Shown: positions 6,230 to 12,511, numbered from the stretch's first letter. The stretch is DNA of 12,511 nucleotides from Gemmatimonadota bacterium (GCA_947475795.1 CANJOX010000054.1:1-12511), one strand, 5' to 3'. Made by a program: numbers and translations. The notes: a model not told the origin generated them from the letters alone.

Positions 6230-7704
6230 CGCCCGCCCGCCGCCTCTCCCGCGTGTCACTTCCTCGCGCTCGCACGAGCCCGGGAGCGCCCGCCCCACGG
6301 TGTCGCCTCCTCGTCGGTCCGCGCGCGTGGGCCGCGCTGCCCGGCGCCGTCGGTGTGCTCATCTGGGCCCCGGGGCTCGCCGCGCAGGTCCGTGGCGATG
6401 CACCCATCGCGCCAGCCGCCACCATCGGTCCGGTGACCGACGCCGCCACCCTGTCGGTGTTGGGGATCGCCGCGATCCCCGACGGCACCGGCAACCCGCT
6501 CGCGCAGCGCAACGATGTCTGGCTGGGCGCCACCCAGCCGATCGGCCGCCTCGGGCGCGTGCGGTTCGCCGCCCTCGGCACCGGTACGTGGCGCGTGTAC
6601 GATGGCGTGGGGGCCGATGGCTCCCTCGAGGGCACCGTCGCCCTGCGGGCACGCGCCCGCGTGGGCGAGCAGCGCATCTGGAGCGCCATCAGTTACGGGC
6701 ATGCGTCGGTCAGCGGTAACCCGACCACCGACATCCTCAGTGCGGGCATGCCCGCGGGGATGAACGTGGGCGACTGGACCCTCCGCGCCGTCGACACCAC
6801 CGTATCGCGGCGGGTGGACGTCGGCGCCGTGAGCCGCGCCGAAGCCGGTGTGGTCACCAAGGTCGCGGGGATGGAGCTCTCACTCGGCTTCTCGGTGGAG
6901 CGCGCCACGCGGACCACGACGCAGACGCTCACGATCGACGAGAGCGATGCCATCACCCTCCCGGCGTCGATGCCGGGCGATGCGCAGCTGACGAGCCGTC
7001 GGACGACGCGATCGCTGCAGCGGCGGGACATCGCCACCGGGATCGCCTCGCTCGGCTTCGAGACCGGACCGACCACGTGGCTGGTGTCGGTCACCGCCCC
7101 CGTGGCCAGCTGGATTTCGCAGGATGCCCTCGCGCCGGTCCCGACCATGCTGCCCACCGTGGCCTCACTGGCGGTCGTCCAGCCGGTCACGGCGTGGTTG
7201 TCGCTCGTGGGGGCCGCCGCGACCAACACGGCCACCGTCGGTGGCACGGCCCTCCGCGACGAACTCGGCACCAGCCGCCGCCGGTTTGCGCCGGTCGTGG
7301 CGCTGGGCGTCCGCATTGCCCGCCTGCCGGCACACGGCACGGACGGCACCCCGCGCGGGATCCTCGCGTTCGAAACGCGTACCATCGGCGCCGTCGATGC
7401 GATGACCGTGTCCGACGGGGTGAGCGCACCTGACGGCGACACCCTGCGCGTGGTGCTGCTGATCGACGCCCCGCGGGCGGAGTCGGTGGAGTTGATGGGC
7501 GACGCCACCGAATGGACGGTGACGCCGCTGCGGCGCATCCAGAGCGGCCGGTGGCGCGCGGAGCTCAAGCTCGCCCCCGGGGTGCACCGCGTCACGGTGC
7601 GCGCCGACGGTGGCGCGTGGATCGCACCACCCGGCCTGCCCATCGGCAACGACGACTACGGCAGCCCGGTGGGCATGATCGTGGTGCGCGGCAAGCGCCC
7701 CTGA
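6226..7704 (+). CDS. Secreted beta-rich envelope protein with C-terminal CBM48-like domain
   Basis: The protein has 492 residues from GTG 6226, which overlaps the previous stop (GTGA); GTG 6253 is an alternative. An arginine-rich start is followed by a hydrophobic stretch (about 33-52) ending in LAAQ, a likely signal peptidase site. Residues about 60-395 alternate hydrophobic and polar residues, with many Thr, Gly and Val, as in beta-barrel or beta-sandwich outer-membrane proteins. Residues 405-492 repeat the AMPK-beta/CBM48-like domain of the putative anti-sigma protein: GDATEW (425-430), LAPGVH, DGGAW (461-465) and a closing DDYGSPVGMIVVRGKRP. Trp430 and Trp465 match the putative sugar-facing tryptophans; the asparagine is not kept. 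I infer an outer-membrane or surface-exposed protein acting with the sigma system. A true barrel is not proven. Confidence 0.72.
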   Translation: MTPARRLSRVSLPRARTSPGAPAPRCRLLVGPRAWAALPGAVGVLIWAPGLAAQVRGDAPIAPAATIGPVTDAATLSVLGIAAIPDGTGNPLAQRNDVWLGATQPIGRLGRVRFAALGTGTWRVYDGVGADGSLEGTVALRARARVGEQRIWSAISYGHASVSGNPTTDILSAGMPAGMNVGDWTLRAVDTTVSRRVDVGAVSRAEAGVVTKVAGMELSLGFSVERATRTTTQTLTIDESDAITLPASMPGDAQLTSRRTTRSLQRRDIATGIASLGFETGPTTWLVSVTAPVASWISQDALAPVPTMLPTVASLAVVQPVTAWLSLVGAAATNTATVGGTALRDELGTSRRRFAPVVALGVRIARLPAHGTDGTPRGILAFETRTIGAVDAMTVSDGVSAPDGDTLRVVLLIDAPRAESVELMGDATEWTVTPLRRIQSGRWRAELKLAPGVHRVTVRADGGAWIAPPGLPIGNDDYGSPVGMIVVRGKRP

Positions 7705-7716
7705 GTTACTTGCCGC
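7688..7716. terminator. Inverted repeat across two convergent stop codons (possible bidirectional terminator)
   Basis: GCGGCAAG at 7688-7695 pairs perfectly with CTTGCCGC at 7709-7716, leaving a 13-base loop that holds both stop codons (TGA 7702-7704 on plus, TAA 7708-7706 on minus). The two genes end with a single base between their stops. No T-run follows on either strand, so efficiency as an intrinsic terminator is uncertain. Confidence 0.45.
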
Positions 7717-9541
7717 CCTTCACGCGGATCACCTGCGTCGTGCTGTCCGTCATGCCACCGCCCGACACCATCAGCGTGAACTGGTAGTCCCCCGCGGGCA
7801 CCTGCGGGAAATTGATGTTCAGGCTGCGTCCCGGTCCGCCGTCCGGCCGACCATTGTCGTTGTACTTGATCGACACCGGCGTCACGGCTTTCGACAGCCC
7901 GAACGAGCTGCCCAGTTTCTGCAGGAAGCCTGCCCCCACACGCGTGGCGCGCAGCGACACCTGCAACGGCTGCCCCGGCGTGGCCGGCCGGTACATCTCC
8001 CAGTAGATGCCGATCGACGTGCCCGCTTCGATCTCGTTGCTGCCATACGCCTGCAGCGCATTCCGCTCCAGCATCGGCGTGGCCGACACGTCGCCGCGCT
8101 GCAGCAGCAGATACTCGGAGAGACGTGTGCCCGCCGGGAGCGGCTGCACCGCGGTGCGCACGCGGGCGGCACGCTTGCCGACTGGGGCGAGTACCTCGAG
8201 GCTGGCCACCATCTTCGTAGGCAGAGGCAGCAGCAACGCCCCGTTGGCCTGTGCGCTGTCGCGCCGCGCCTGCGGCGCAGCGGTGCCATCGAACGCGTCG
8301 AGCGTCAGTGCCGCGGTGTACGGCGCGCGTCCCATTTCCAGCTCGCGCATGAGCCGGTAGCCACCGGCCAGAATCGTGGTATCGCCGCGCAGGAACCGCG
8401 CGAACTGATACGGCAGCGCCCCGAAGCCGCTGGCGTACCGCGGCGCGTACCGCATGCGGGCCTTCGCGCGGCGCGGATTCCAGTCGCCCGCCGTCGCCGC
8501 GACCGGCGTGGCCATGGCCGCGGGGAGGGGCATGAAGTCGTAGCTCGGCGTGGGCTCGTGCCCGATCACCGACGGCGGACGCGGATCGGCCACGCCACCG
8601 TTCTGCACCGACCACGCGGTGGGCCACCCGTAGCGTACCTGCGATTCGAGCAGGTCGTCGCCCCACTGCAGGTCGTAGGGAATACGCGCCAGCGAATGCA
8701 CCCGCGACATCGTCCGGCGCGCGTAGAGCTCGTTTTGCACGTCGTTGGCCGGCAGCATCCACAGCGGCTGCGCCAGACGCGCGATGCGCGTGTTCTCGGC
8801 CCCGCGATCGGCGCACGCCGTGGCCTTGTACGCCGCGTGCATCGTGGGATCGAGCCACCACGTCATGTCCGTCCACACGCACCGTTGCGCCGGTGGCATC
8901 GTGGACAACGCCCGCGCAAACGCGGCCGTAGCGCTCTGGTGCTGGTTGGCGTTGTGCAGCGCGAGCCCTTCGAGGGCGCTGCACCACCACCCCGTCCCGG
9001 CGCACGCGCGCGCCGCCGCCACGGCGACCTCGCGCTGCTCCGATTCGATCGCGTAGCGCACGCGCATGCCACTGACCCAGTCGTCCTTGGGATCGGCCGC
9101 CTGCGCCTGCGTGAGCAACTCCATCAACTGTTCGCGCTCGAGCTTCGCATCATTGCGCTCGGCCGGCGGCGGAACATCGCCGTTATTGTTCCAGTAGCAG
9201 ATGCGCCCCAGCGGAACCTCACACGAGGCGTCGGCGCCGCCGTTGTAGAACCGCAGCCCCGTGCGATGGTTGCGTTCGAATCCATCCTGCAGTGCCCGCG
9301 CCTGGGTGCCGAGCGCACCGATCGCCGACGGCGTGCCGCGCAGCGGATCGGGGGCGGGCGGTGGCAGCACGACGCGGCCGGAGTCGCCGGCAGGCGGAGC
9401 GCCGACAGGCGGAGCGCCGGCCGGTGGGGCGCCGGAGGACTGGGCCGACAGCGTGGGGGCCGGGCACAGCGACACCACGGCCGCGCACACCCACGAGAGC
9501 CGGGCGGCGGCGACGAACCAGCGACGACGGATCTGATGCAC
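7706..9541 (-). CDS. Large secreted protein of unknown function with GWxTD-like patch
   Basis: The protein has 611 residues from GTG 9541. That start gives a classic signal peptide (MHQIRRRWF, then a hydrophobic run, cleavage after LSA at residue 33), and AGGAG lies ten bases upstream. ATG 9583 would add 14 residues and has no ribosome site, but it cannot be excluded. A Pro-rich linker holds three GAPPx repeats (37-51). Residues about 125-235 look helical, TPR-like, and the N-terminal half of the mature protein carries six cysteines (three possible disulfides). A patch near 290-320, LQWGDDLLESQVRYGWPTAW, recalls the start of GWxTD domains. The C-terminal ~200 residues look beta-rich, with IGIYWEMYRP and a closing VPAGDYQFTLMVSG segment. 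It is probably periplasmic or surface-associated. I do not recognise a precise family, and no enzymatic residues are obvious. Confidence 0.75.
   Translation of the reverse strand: MHQIRRRWFVAAARLSWVCAAVVSLCPAPTLSAQSSGAPPAGAPPVGAPPAGDSGRVVLPPPAPDPLRGTPSAIGALGTQARALQDGFERNHRTGLRFYNGGADASCEVPLGRICYWNNNGDVPPPAERNDAKLEREQLMELLTQAQAADPKDDWVSGMRVRYAIESEQREVAVAAARACAGTGWWCSALEGLALHNANQHQSATAAFARALSTMPPAQRCVWTDMTWWLDPTMHAAYKATACADRGAENTRIARLAQPLWMLPANDVQNELYARRTMSRVHSLARIPYDLQWGDDLLESQVRYGWPTAWSVQNGGVADPRPPSVIGHEPTPSYDFMPLPAAMATPVAATAGDWNPRRAKARMRYAPRYASGFGALPYQFARFLRGDTTILAGGYRLMRELEMGRAPYTAALTLDAFDGTAAPQARRDSAQANGALLLPLPTKMVASLEVLAPVGKRAARVRTAVQPLPAGTRLSEYLLLQRGDVSATPMLERNALQAYGSNEIEAGTSIGIYWEMYRPATPGQPLQVSLRATRVGAGFLQKLGSSFGLSKAVTPVSIKYNDNGRPDGGPGRSLNINFPQVPAGDYQFTLMVSGGGMTDSTTQVIRVKGGK
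9386..9430. repeat. Three tandem 15-bp units encoding GAPPx
   Basis: Units at 9386-9400, 9401-9415 and 9416-9430. The first two differ by one base and the third by three from the first. On the minus strand they encode GAPPA, GAPPV, GAPPA directly after the signal peptide. Slippage could expand or shrink this linker between strains. Confidence 0.75.
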
Positions 9542-9551
9542 GAAGGGCCTG

Positions 9552-9556
9552 CTCCT
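9552..9556 (-). promoter_or_regulatory. Ribosome binding site for the GTG 9541 start
   Basis: AGGAG on the minus strand lies ten bases before GTG 9541. The competing ATG at 9583 has no such site, so this motif decides the start in favour of GTG. Confidence 0.5.
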
Positions 9557-9608
9557 GAGAGAGGACGACGCACCGATCAGCATGCCGGCGCGTCGGACAG
9601 ATCGAGGG

Positions 9609-9614
9609 AAGATA
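9609..9614 (-). promoter_or_regulatory. Putative -10 element for the secreted-protein gene
   Basis: TATCTT on the minus strand, in the context GCTATCTT, is the same octamer found before queC. A start seven bases downstream, near 9602, would give a leader of about 60 bases containing the ribosome site at 9552-9556. No clear -35 is seen. Confidence 0.35.
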
Positions 9615-9635
9615 GCGGCCAGCCGGCCCGTCGGG

Positions 9636-9647
9636 CGGACCGGTCCG
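9636..9647. terminator. 12-bp perfect palindrome just after terC
   Basis: CGGACCGGTCCG is a perfect palindrome two bases past the terC stop codon (terC reads leftward). It could be part of the terC 3' end or a dimeric protein site placed about 22 bp upstream of the next gene's presumed -10. No T-run follows. Confidence 0.3.
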
Positions 9648-9649
9648 GG

Positions 9650-10408
9650 TTATGCCGGTGAGTCCTCGTCGTGCGGCACACCGCGCAGCCGGACGGCCTC
9701 GTTTTTCGAGCGCGCCCGGATGTTCAGCATCTCGACCAGCACCGAGAAGGCCATCGCCACGTACGTGTACCCCTTCGAGATGTGCTGCCCCATACCCTCC
9801 GCCACGAGATTCGTGCCGATGAGCACGAGGAACGCGAGCGCGAGCATCTTGACCGTGGGGTGCCGTTCCACAAACTCACTGATCGGGGTCGCGGCCAGCA
9901 GCATGACCGCCAGCGCAATCACGTTGGCCGCGATCATGATGACGACGCTGTCCGCCATGCCGACGGCGGTAATCACGGAGTCCAGCGAGAACACGATATC
10001 GAGGACCGCGATCTGCGCGACCGTCGCCCACAGCGACGATCCGCCGCGCGCCGTGGTCGACGACTCCTCCGGCCCTTCCAGCTTGCTGTGGATTTCCATC
10101 GTGGCCTTTCCGATCAGGAACAGTCCGCCCACGATGAGGATCAGATCGCGCCCCGTGATCACGTGACCGATCAGCGTGAACAGCGGCGTCGTGAGGCGCA
10201 TCACCCACGTGATCGAAAGCAGCAGCGCAACACGCGACAGAAACGCGCCCATCAGGCCGAAGCGCCGCGCCTTGGGCTGATCGACCGGCTGCAGCTTGCC
10301 GGCGAGGATCGAGATGAAAATGATGTTGTCGATGCCGAGGACGACCTCGAGCACCGAGAGGGTCAGCAGGGAAATCCACGCCTGCGGATCAGAGAGCACG
10401 TCGATCAT
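9650..10408 (-). CDS. TerC-family integral membrane protein
   Basis: The protein (252 residues) is an inner-membrane protein with about seven hydrophobic segments. It carries the acidic family motifs in two halves: [15 protein letters not shown] at 20-34 (Glu21, Asp27, Asn28) and [17 protein letters not shown] at 135-151 (Asp137, Asp143, Ser144). A charged cytoplasmic loop ([15 protein letters not shown]) separates them. TerC relatives are linked to tellurite resistance and to manganese or other metal-ion export, and the buried acidic residues suit metal binding. The substrate here cannot be told from sequence. Length is typical of the short YgdQ/YoaE-like type without CBS domains. ATG 10408 has no Shine-Dalgarno but has a -10-like TAGTTT six bases upstream. 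It is divergent from queC, and no tellurite-resistance neighbours are present. Confidence 0.92.
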   Translation of the reverse strand: MIDVLSDPQAWISLLTLSVLEVVLGIDNIIFISILAGKLQPVDQPKARRFGLMGAFLSRVALLLSITWVMRLTTPLFTLIGHVITGRDLILIVGGLFLIGKATMEIHSKLEGPEESSTTARGGSSLWATVAQIAVLDIVFSLDSVITAVGMADSVVIMIAANVIALAVMLLAATPISEFVERHPTVKMLALAFLVLIGTNLVAEGMGQHISKGYTYVAMAFSVLVEMLNIRARSKNEAVRLRGVPHDEDSPA

Positions 10409-10414
10409 GCGTAC

Positions 10415-10420
10415 AAACTA
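10415..10420 (-). promoter_or_regulatory. Putative -10 element for a leaderless terC transcript
   Basis: TAGTTT on the minus strand, followed by six bases (GTACGC) and then the terC ATG. It lies seven bases from the queC -10 element on the opposite strand, so the two promoters face outward from the same 30 bp. Confidence 0.4.
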
Positions 10421-10426
10421 ATTCGC

Positions 10427-10432
10427 TATCTT
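10427..10432 (+). promoter_or_regulatory. Putative -10 element for a leaderless queC transcript
   Basis: TATCTT followed by six bases (TCGCGG) and then the queC ATG at 10439, so the predicted transcript would begin at or next to the A of the start codon. No Shine-Dalgarno and no clear -35 are visible. Confidence 0.45.
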
Positions 10433-10438
10433 TCGCGG

Positions 10439-11176
10439 ATGACCGAGATTCTTTCCCCGTCCGCGTCGCCCGGCGCCGCGCCCCCGCCGCGTCCCGCCGT
10501 CGTCCTCCTGTCCGGAGGCCTCGACTCGGCCACCGCCCTCGCGGTGGCCCGGCGCGACGGATTCACGCCGTACGCCATGACCTTCCGTTACGGCCAGCGG
10601 CACTCGGTCGAGATCGACGCGGCCCGGCGGGTGGCGGCGGCACAGGGCGTGGCCCGCCACGTCGTGGTGGATATCGACCTGCGGCAGTGGGGCGGATCGG
10701 CGCTCACCGGGGATGCGGAAGTCCCCAAGGATCGCGACGTGGCCCATCCCTCCGACGAGATTCCGGTCACCTACGTGCCGGCGCGCAACACGATCTTCCT
10801 GTCGTTCGCGCTGGCCTGGGCCGAGACGCTGGGGGCAGACGCGATCTTCATCGGGGTGAATGCGCTGGACTACTCCGGCTACCCGGACTGCCGCCCGGAA
10901 TACATCGCCGCGTTCGAGCAGATGGCCAATCTCGCCACCCGTGCAGGGGTGGAGGGCACGCACCGGCTCACCATTCACGCGCCGCTGCAGCACCTCACCA
11001 AGGCCGACATCGTGCGCTTGGGCGCGTCGCTGGGCGTGGACTACGCGATCACCACCAGTTGCTACGATCCGGCGGCCGATGGCACCGCCTGCGGACACTG
11101 CGACGCCTGCCAGTTGCGGCGGCGCGGATTCGCCGAGGCGGGGTCCCCCGATCCGATCGCCTACGCGGTGGGCTGA
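10439..11176 (+). CDS. queC: 7-cyano-7-deazaguanine synthase
   Basis: The protein (245 residues) uses ATP and ammonia to turn 7-carboxy-7-deazaguanine into preQ0, the precursor of queuosine and archaeosine bases. Seen: the PP-loop ATP motif SGGLDSAT at 25-32, [11 protein letters not shown] at 49-59, [16 protein letters not shown] at 114-129, [18 protein letters not shown] at 139-156, and zinc ligands Cys208, Cys218, Cys221 and Cys224 (SCYDP...CGHCDAC). All expected motifs are intact. The first ~18 residues are a Ser/Pro/Ala-rich tail before the first beta strand. The start at ATG 10439 has a -10-like hexamer six bases upstream and no ribosome site. Two bases separate its stop from queE, whose product feeds it. 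Confidence 0.96.
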   Translation: MTEILSPSASPGAAPPPRPAVVLLSGGLDSATALAVARRDGFTPYAMTFRYGQRHSVEIDAARRVAAAQGVARHVVVDIDLRQWGGSALTGDAEVPKDRDVAHPSDEIPVTYVPARNTIFLSFALAWAETLGADAIFIGVNALDYSGYPDCRPEYIAAFEQMANLATRAGVEGTHRLTIHAPLQHLTKADIVRLGASLGVDYAITTSCYDPAADGTACGHCDACQLRRRGFAEAGSPDPIAYAVG

Positions 11177-11178
11177 CG

Positions 11179-11817
11179 ATGGCGTACACGGTGAAGGAGT
11201 GTTTCTACACCCTGCAGGGCGAGGGGGTACAGGCCGGCCGGGCGGCGGTGTTCTGCCGTTTCGCCGGCTGCAATCTGTGGACTGGGCGTGAAGCCGACCG
11301 GGCTACGGCCGTCTGCACGTTTTGCGATACCGATTTCGTGGGCGTGGGGCCGGACGGCGGCAAGTTCGCCACGGCCGCCGAGCTGGCGGCCTTCGTGAAG
11401 AGCCGATGGCCGGCCGATGCCCCGGCGGATGTGCGGCCGTTCGTGGTGTGCACGGGCGGCGAGCCCCTGCTGCAGCTGGACGCCGCCGCCGTGGCGGCGC
11501 TGCACGCCGAGGGGTTCGAGATCGCCGTCGAGACCAATGGGACGCAGGTGGCGCCGGCCGGTCTCGACTGGATCTGCGTAAGCCCCAAGGCCAACGCGCC
11601 GCTGGTCCAGACCCGGGGCGACGAGCTCAAGCTGGTCTTCCCCCAGCCCACCGCGCGCCCCGAACGGTTCGAGGGGCTCGATTTCCGGCACTTCCTGCTG
11701 CAGCCCATGGACGGCCCCCGCGCGGCGGAGAACACGGCCGCAGCCCTCGCCTACTGTCTGGCGCACCCGCGCTGGCGGCTGTCGGTGCAGACCCACAAGG
11801 CGCTCAACATCCGCTGA
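11179..11817 (+). CDS. queE: 7-carboxy-7-deazaguanine synthase (radical SAM)
   Basis: The protein (212 residues) rearranges 6-carboxytetrahydropterin to 7-carboxy-7-deazaguanine, one step before QueC. The iron-sulphur cluster cysteines are Cys31, Cys46 and Cys49, a CX14CX2C spacing rather than the usual radical-SAM CX3CX2C. This longer spacing is known from the Burkholderia-type QueE. Other motifs: YTLQGEGVQAGRAAVFCRFAGC at 10-31 (substrate/SAM region), CDTDF at 49-53, VCTGGEPLLQLD near 94-105, ETNGT near 119-123, and SPKAN near 134-138. Length is typical. It begins two bases after queC, so the pair is one operon. queD and queF are not here. Confidence 0.95.
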   Translation: MAYTVKECFYTLQGEGVQAGRAAVFCRFAGCNLWTGREADRATAVCTFCDTDFVGVGPDGGKFATAAELAAFVKSRWPADAPADVRPFVVCTGGEPLLQLDAAAVAALHAEGFEIAVETNGTQVAPAGLDWICVSPKANAPLVQTRGDELKLVFPQPTARPERFEGLDFRHFLLQPMDGPRAAENTAAALAYCLAHPRWRLSVQTHKALNIR

Positions 11818-11842
11818 GCCGCAGCCGGACCGAATGTTTCCC

Positions 11843-11868
11843 GTAGCGTGATGCCGGCCGGTAGCGTG
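11843..11868 (+). repeat. Direct repeat GTAGCGTG x2 upstream of the NlpC/P60 gene
   Basis: GTAGCGTG occurs at 11843-11850 and 11861-11868, spaced 18 bp start to start. It could be a regulatory site for the downstream gene, but eight-base repeats also arise by chance. Confidence 0.25.
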
Positions 11869-11893
11869 GCGGCCACGGCCGGGCTAGCTTTTT
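11854..11893 (+). terminator. Bulged GC hairpin with T5 after queE (possible intrinsic terminator)
   Basis: The arm CCGGCC (11854-11859), a six-base bulge and GTGG (11866-11869) pair with CCACGGCCGG (11873-11882) around a three-base loop. TTTTT follows at 11889-11893, six bases after the stem. It lies 36 bp past the queE stop. This is the only hairpin in the window followed by a T-run. The same T-run contains TAGCTTTT (11885-11892), which could alternatively be a -10 for the next gene. Confidence 0.4.
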
Positions 11894-11935
11894 CCTTCCG
11901 CTGCCACACCGCCCCCCGAGCACCCGTCTCTCGTG

Positions 11936-12511
11936 ATGCGTTTTCCGCGCCAACTCCTCTCGCTCAGCCTGTGCGCCGCGTTCGTCGCGGGCGCGCCGGT
12001 CGTGCGGGCGCAGTCGGTGGAATCGCTCGAGTCGCGCAAGCCGTTCGCGGCGTTCAGCGCGTCGGCGCAGGGGCTGCGCGATTCCATTGTGGCCAAGGCA
12101 CGCGGGCAGATCGGCACGCGCTACAAGCTCGGCGGCACCAAGCCCAATCTCGCCCTCGATTGCAGCGGTCTCGTGAAGTACGTCATGGGCGCGCTCGATG
12201 TGGTGCTCCCGCGCACCGCGCAGAAGCAGTCCACCGTGGGTCGTGAAGTGCCGAAGGATCTGGCCGCGCTCAAGCCGGGGGATCTGCTCACCTTCGGTCG
12301 CGGCAAGCGGATCTCGCACATCGGCATCTACGTGGGCGAAGGACGCATGGTGCACGCCAGCACGTCCAAGCGCCGCGTGATCGAAACGCGGATCACCGAG
12401 CGCTCCGCGCTCATCCGCCAGTGGAAGGGCGTCCGCCGTCTGGTGGACGGCGCCGGCACCTCGATGCGGGATTCGCTGCTGGCCTTCGCCGACTCGCTGC
12501 AGCAGAAGTAG
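11936..12511 (+). CDS. Secreted NlpC/P60-family peptidoglycan hydrolase
   Basis: The protein (191 residues) starts with a signal peptide (arginines at 2 and 5, hydrophobic to about 20, probable cut after VVRA at 25). A short helical linker is followed by an NlpC/P60 cysteine-peptidase domain at about 50-170. The catalytic set is visible: Cys76 in LDCSGLVKYV, His128 in ISHIGIYVGEG and His140 in VHAST. GTRYKLGGTKP before the Cys and LKPGDLLTF before the His are also typical. Such enzymes cut D-glutamyl bonds in stem peptides of the cell wall, in the periplasm. No separate wall-binding domain is present. ATG 11936 is preceded directly by GTG 11933, which is also possible; no clear ribosome site is seen. 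The gene is complete, ending at the last base of the window. Confidence 0.92.
   Translation: MRFPRQLLSLSLCAAFVAGAPVVRAQSVESLESRKPFAAFSASAQGLRDSIVAKARGQIGTRYKLGGTKPNLALDCSGLVKYVMGALDVVLPRTAQKQSTVGREVPKDLAALKPGDLLTFGRGKRISHIGIYVGEGRMVHASTSKRRVIETRITERSALIRQWKGVRRLVDGAGTSMRDSLLAFADSLQQK

Noticed and set aside
7656..9005. 449-codon minus-strand frame overlapping the secreted-protein gene in another frame
   Set aside because: It is very Arg/Ala/Gly-rich with no domain, and overlaps both a good minus-strand gene and the end of the plus-strand operon.
9671..10438. Upstream extension of the queC frame opposite terC
   Set aside because: It is His/Asp/Arg-rich antisense of a clear membrane-protein gene; QueC homology begins only after ATG 10439.
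10409..10438. preQ1 riboswitch before queC
   Set aside because: Only 30 bp separate queC from terC and the promoter appears to sit six bases from the ATG, leaving no room for a leader RNA.
1..12511. Mobile elements, CRISPR arrays, tRNA or rRNA genes
   Set aside because: No transposase or integrase motifs, no regularly spaced repeats, and no tRNA or rRNA signature sequences were seen on either strand.

Overview
The window is GC-rich (estimated at about 70 % G+C), gene-dense, and has almost no non-coding DNA. The gene style points to an environmental Gram-negative bacterium: many secreted or envelope proteins with AxAQ-type signal peptides, an ECF sigma factor paired with a carbohydrate-module anti-sigma-like protein, and a secreted protein with a GWxTD-like patch. 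Gemmatimonadota (Gemmatimonas-like) is my best guess, by inference only. No rRNA, tRNA, CRISPR array, transposase or prophage gene was seen, so this looks like ordinary chromosome.

Layout, left to right. (1) Bases 2-775 hold the C-terminal part of a MOFRL-type glycerate 2-kinase, followed by a strong GC hairpin. (2) Bases 829-4299 hold a TetR-family regulator and then a tightly overlapped cluster: N-carbamoylputrescine amidase (aguB), agmatine deiminase (aguA) and a DUF2628-type membrane protein. AguA and AguB together convert agmatine to putrescine; no arginine decarboxylase is in the window. (3) Bases 4376-7704 hold four overlapping genes: an ECF sigma factor, a one-pass membrane protein with an extracytoplasmic AMPK-beta/CBM48-like domain (probable anti-sigma factor), a secreted helical protein of unknown function, and a secreted beta-rich protein ending in a second copy of the same CBM48-like domain. 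(4) On the minus strand, bases 7706-9541 encode a large secreted protein of unknown function and bases 9650-10408 a TerC-family membrane protein. (5) Bases 10439-11817 on the plus strand hold queC and queE, two steps of 7-deazaguanine (queuosine precursor) synthesis, divergent from terC across 30 bp. (6) Bases 11936-12511 encode a secreted NlpC/P60 peptidoglycan hydrolase.

The most interesting unit is the sigma operon. A CBM48-like fold occurs both on the putative sensor (anti-sigma) protein and on a predicted envelope protein four genes into the same operon, which suggests a surface-signalling or glycan-sensing circuit. A second theme is translation without a leader: three unrelated genes (tetR, terC, queC) each have a -10-like hexamer ending exactly six bases before the ATG and no Shine-Dalgarno sequence, as expected for leaderless mRNAs.
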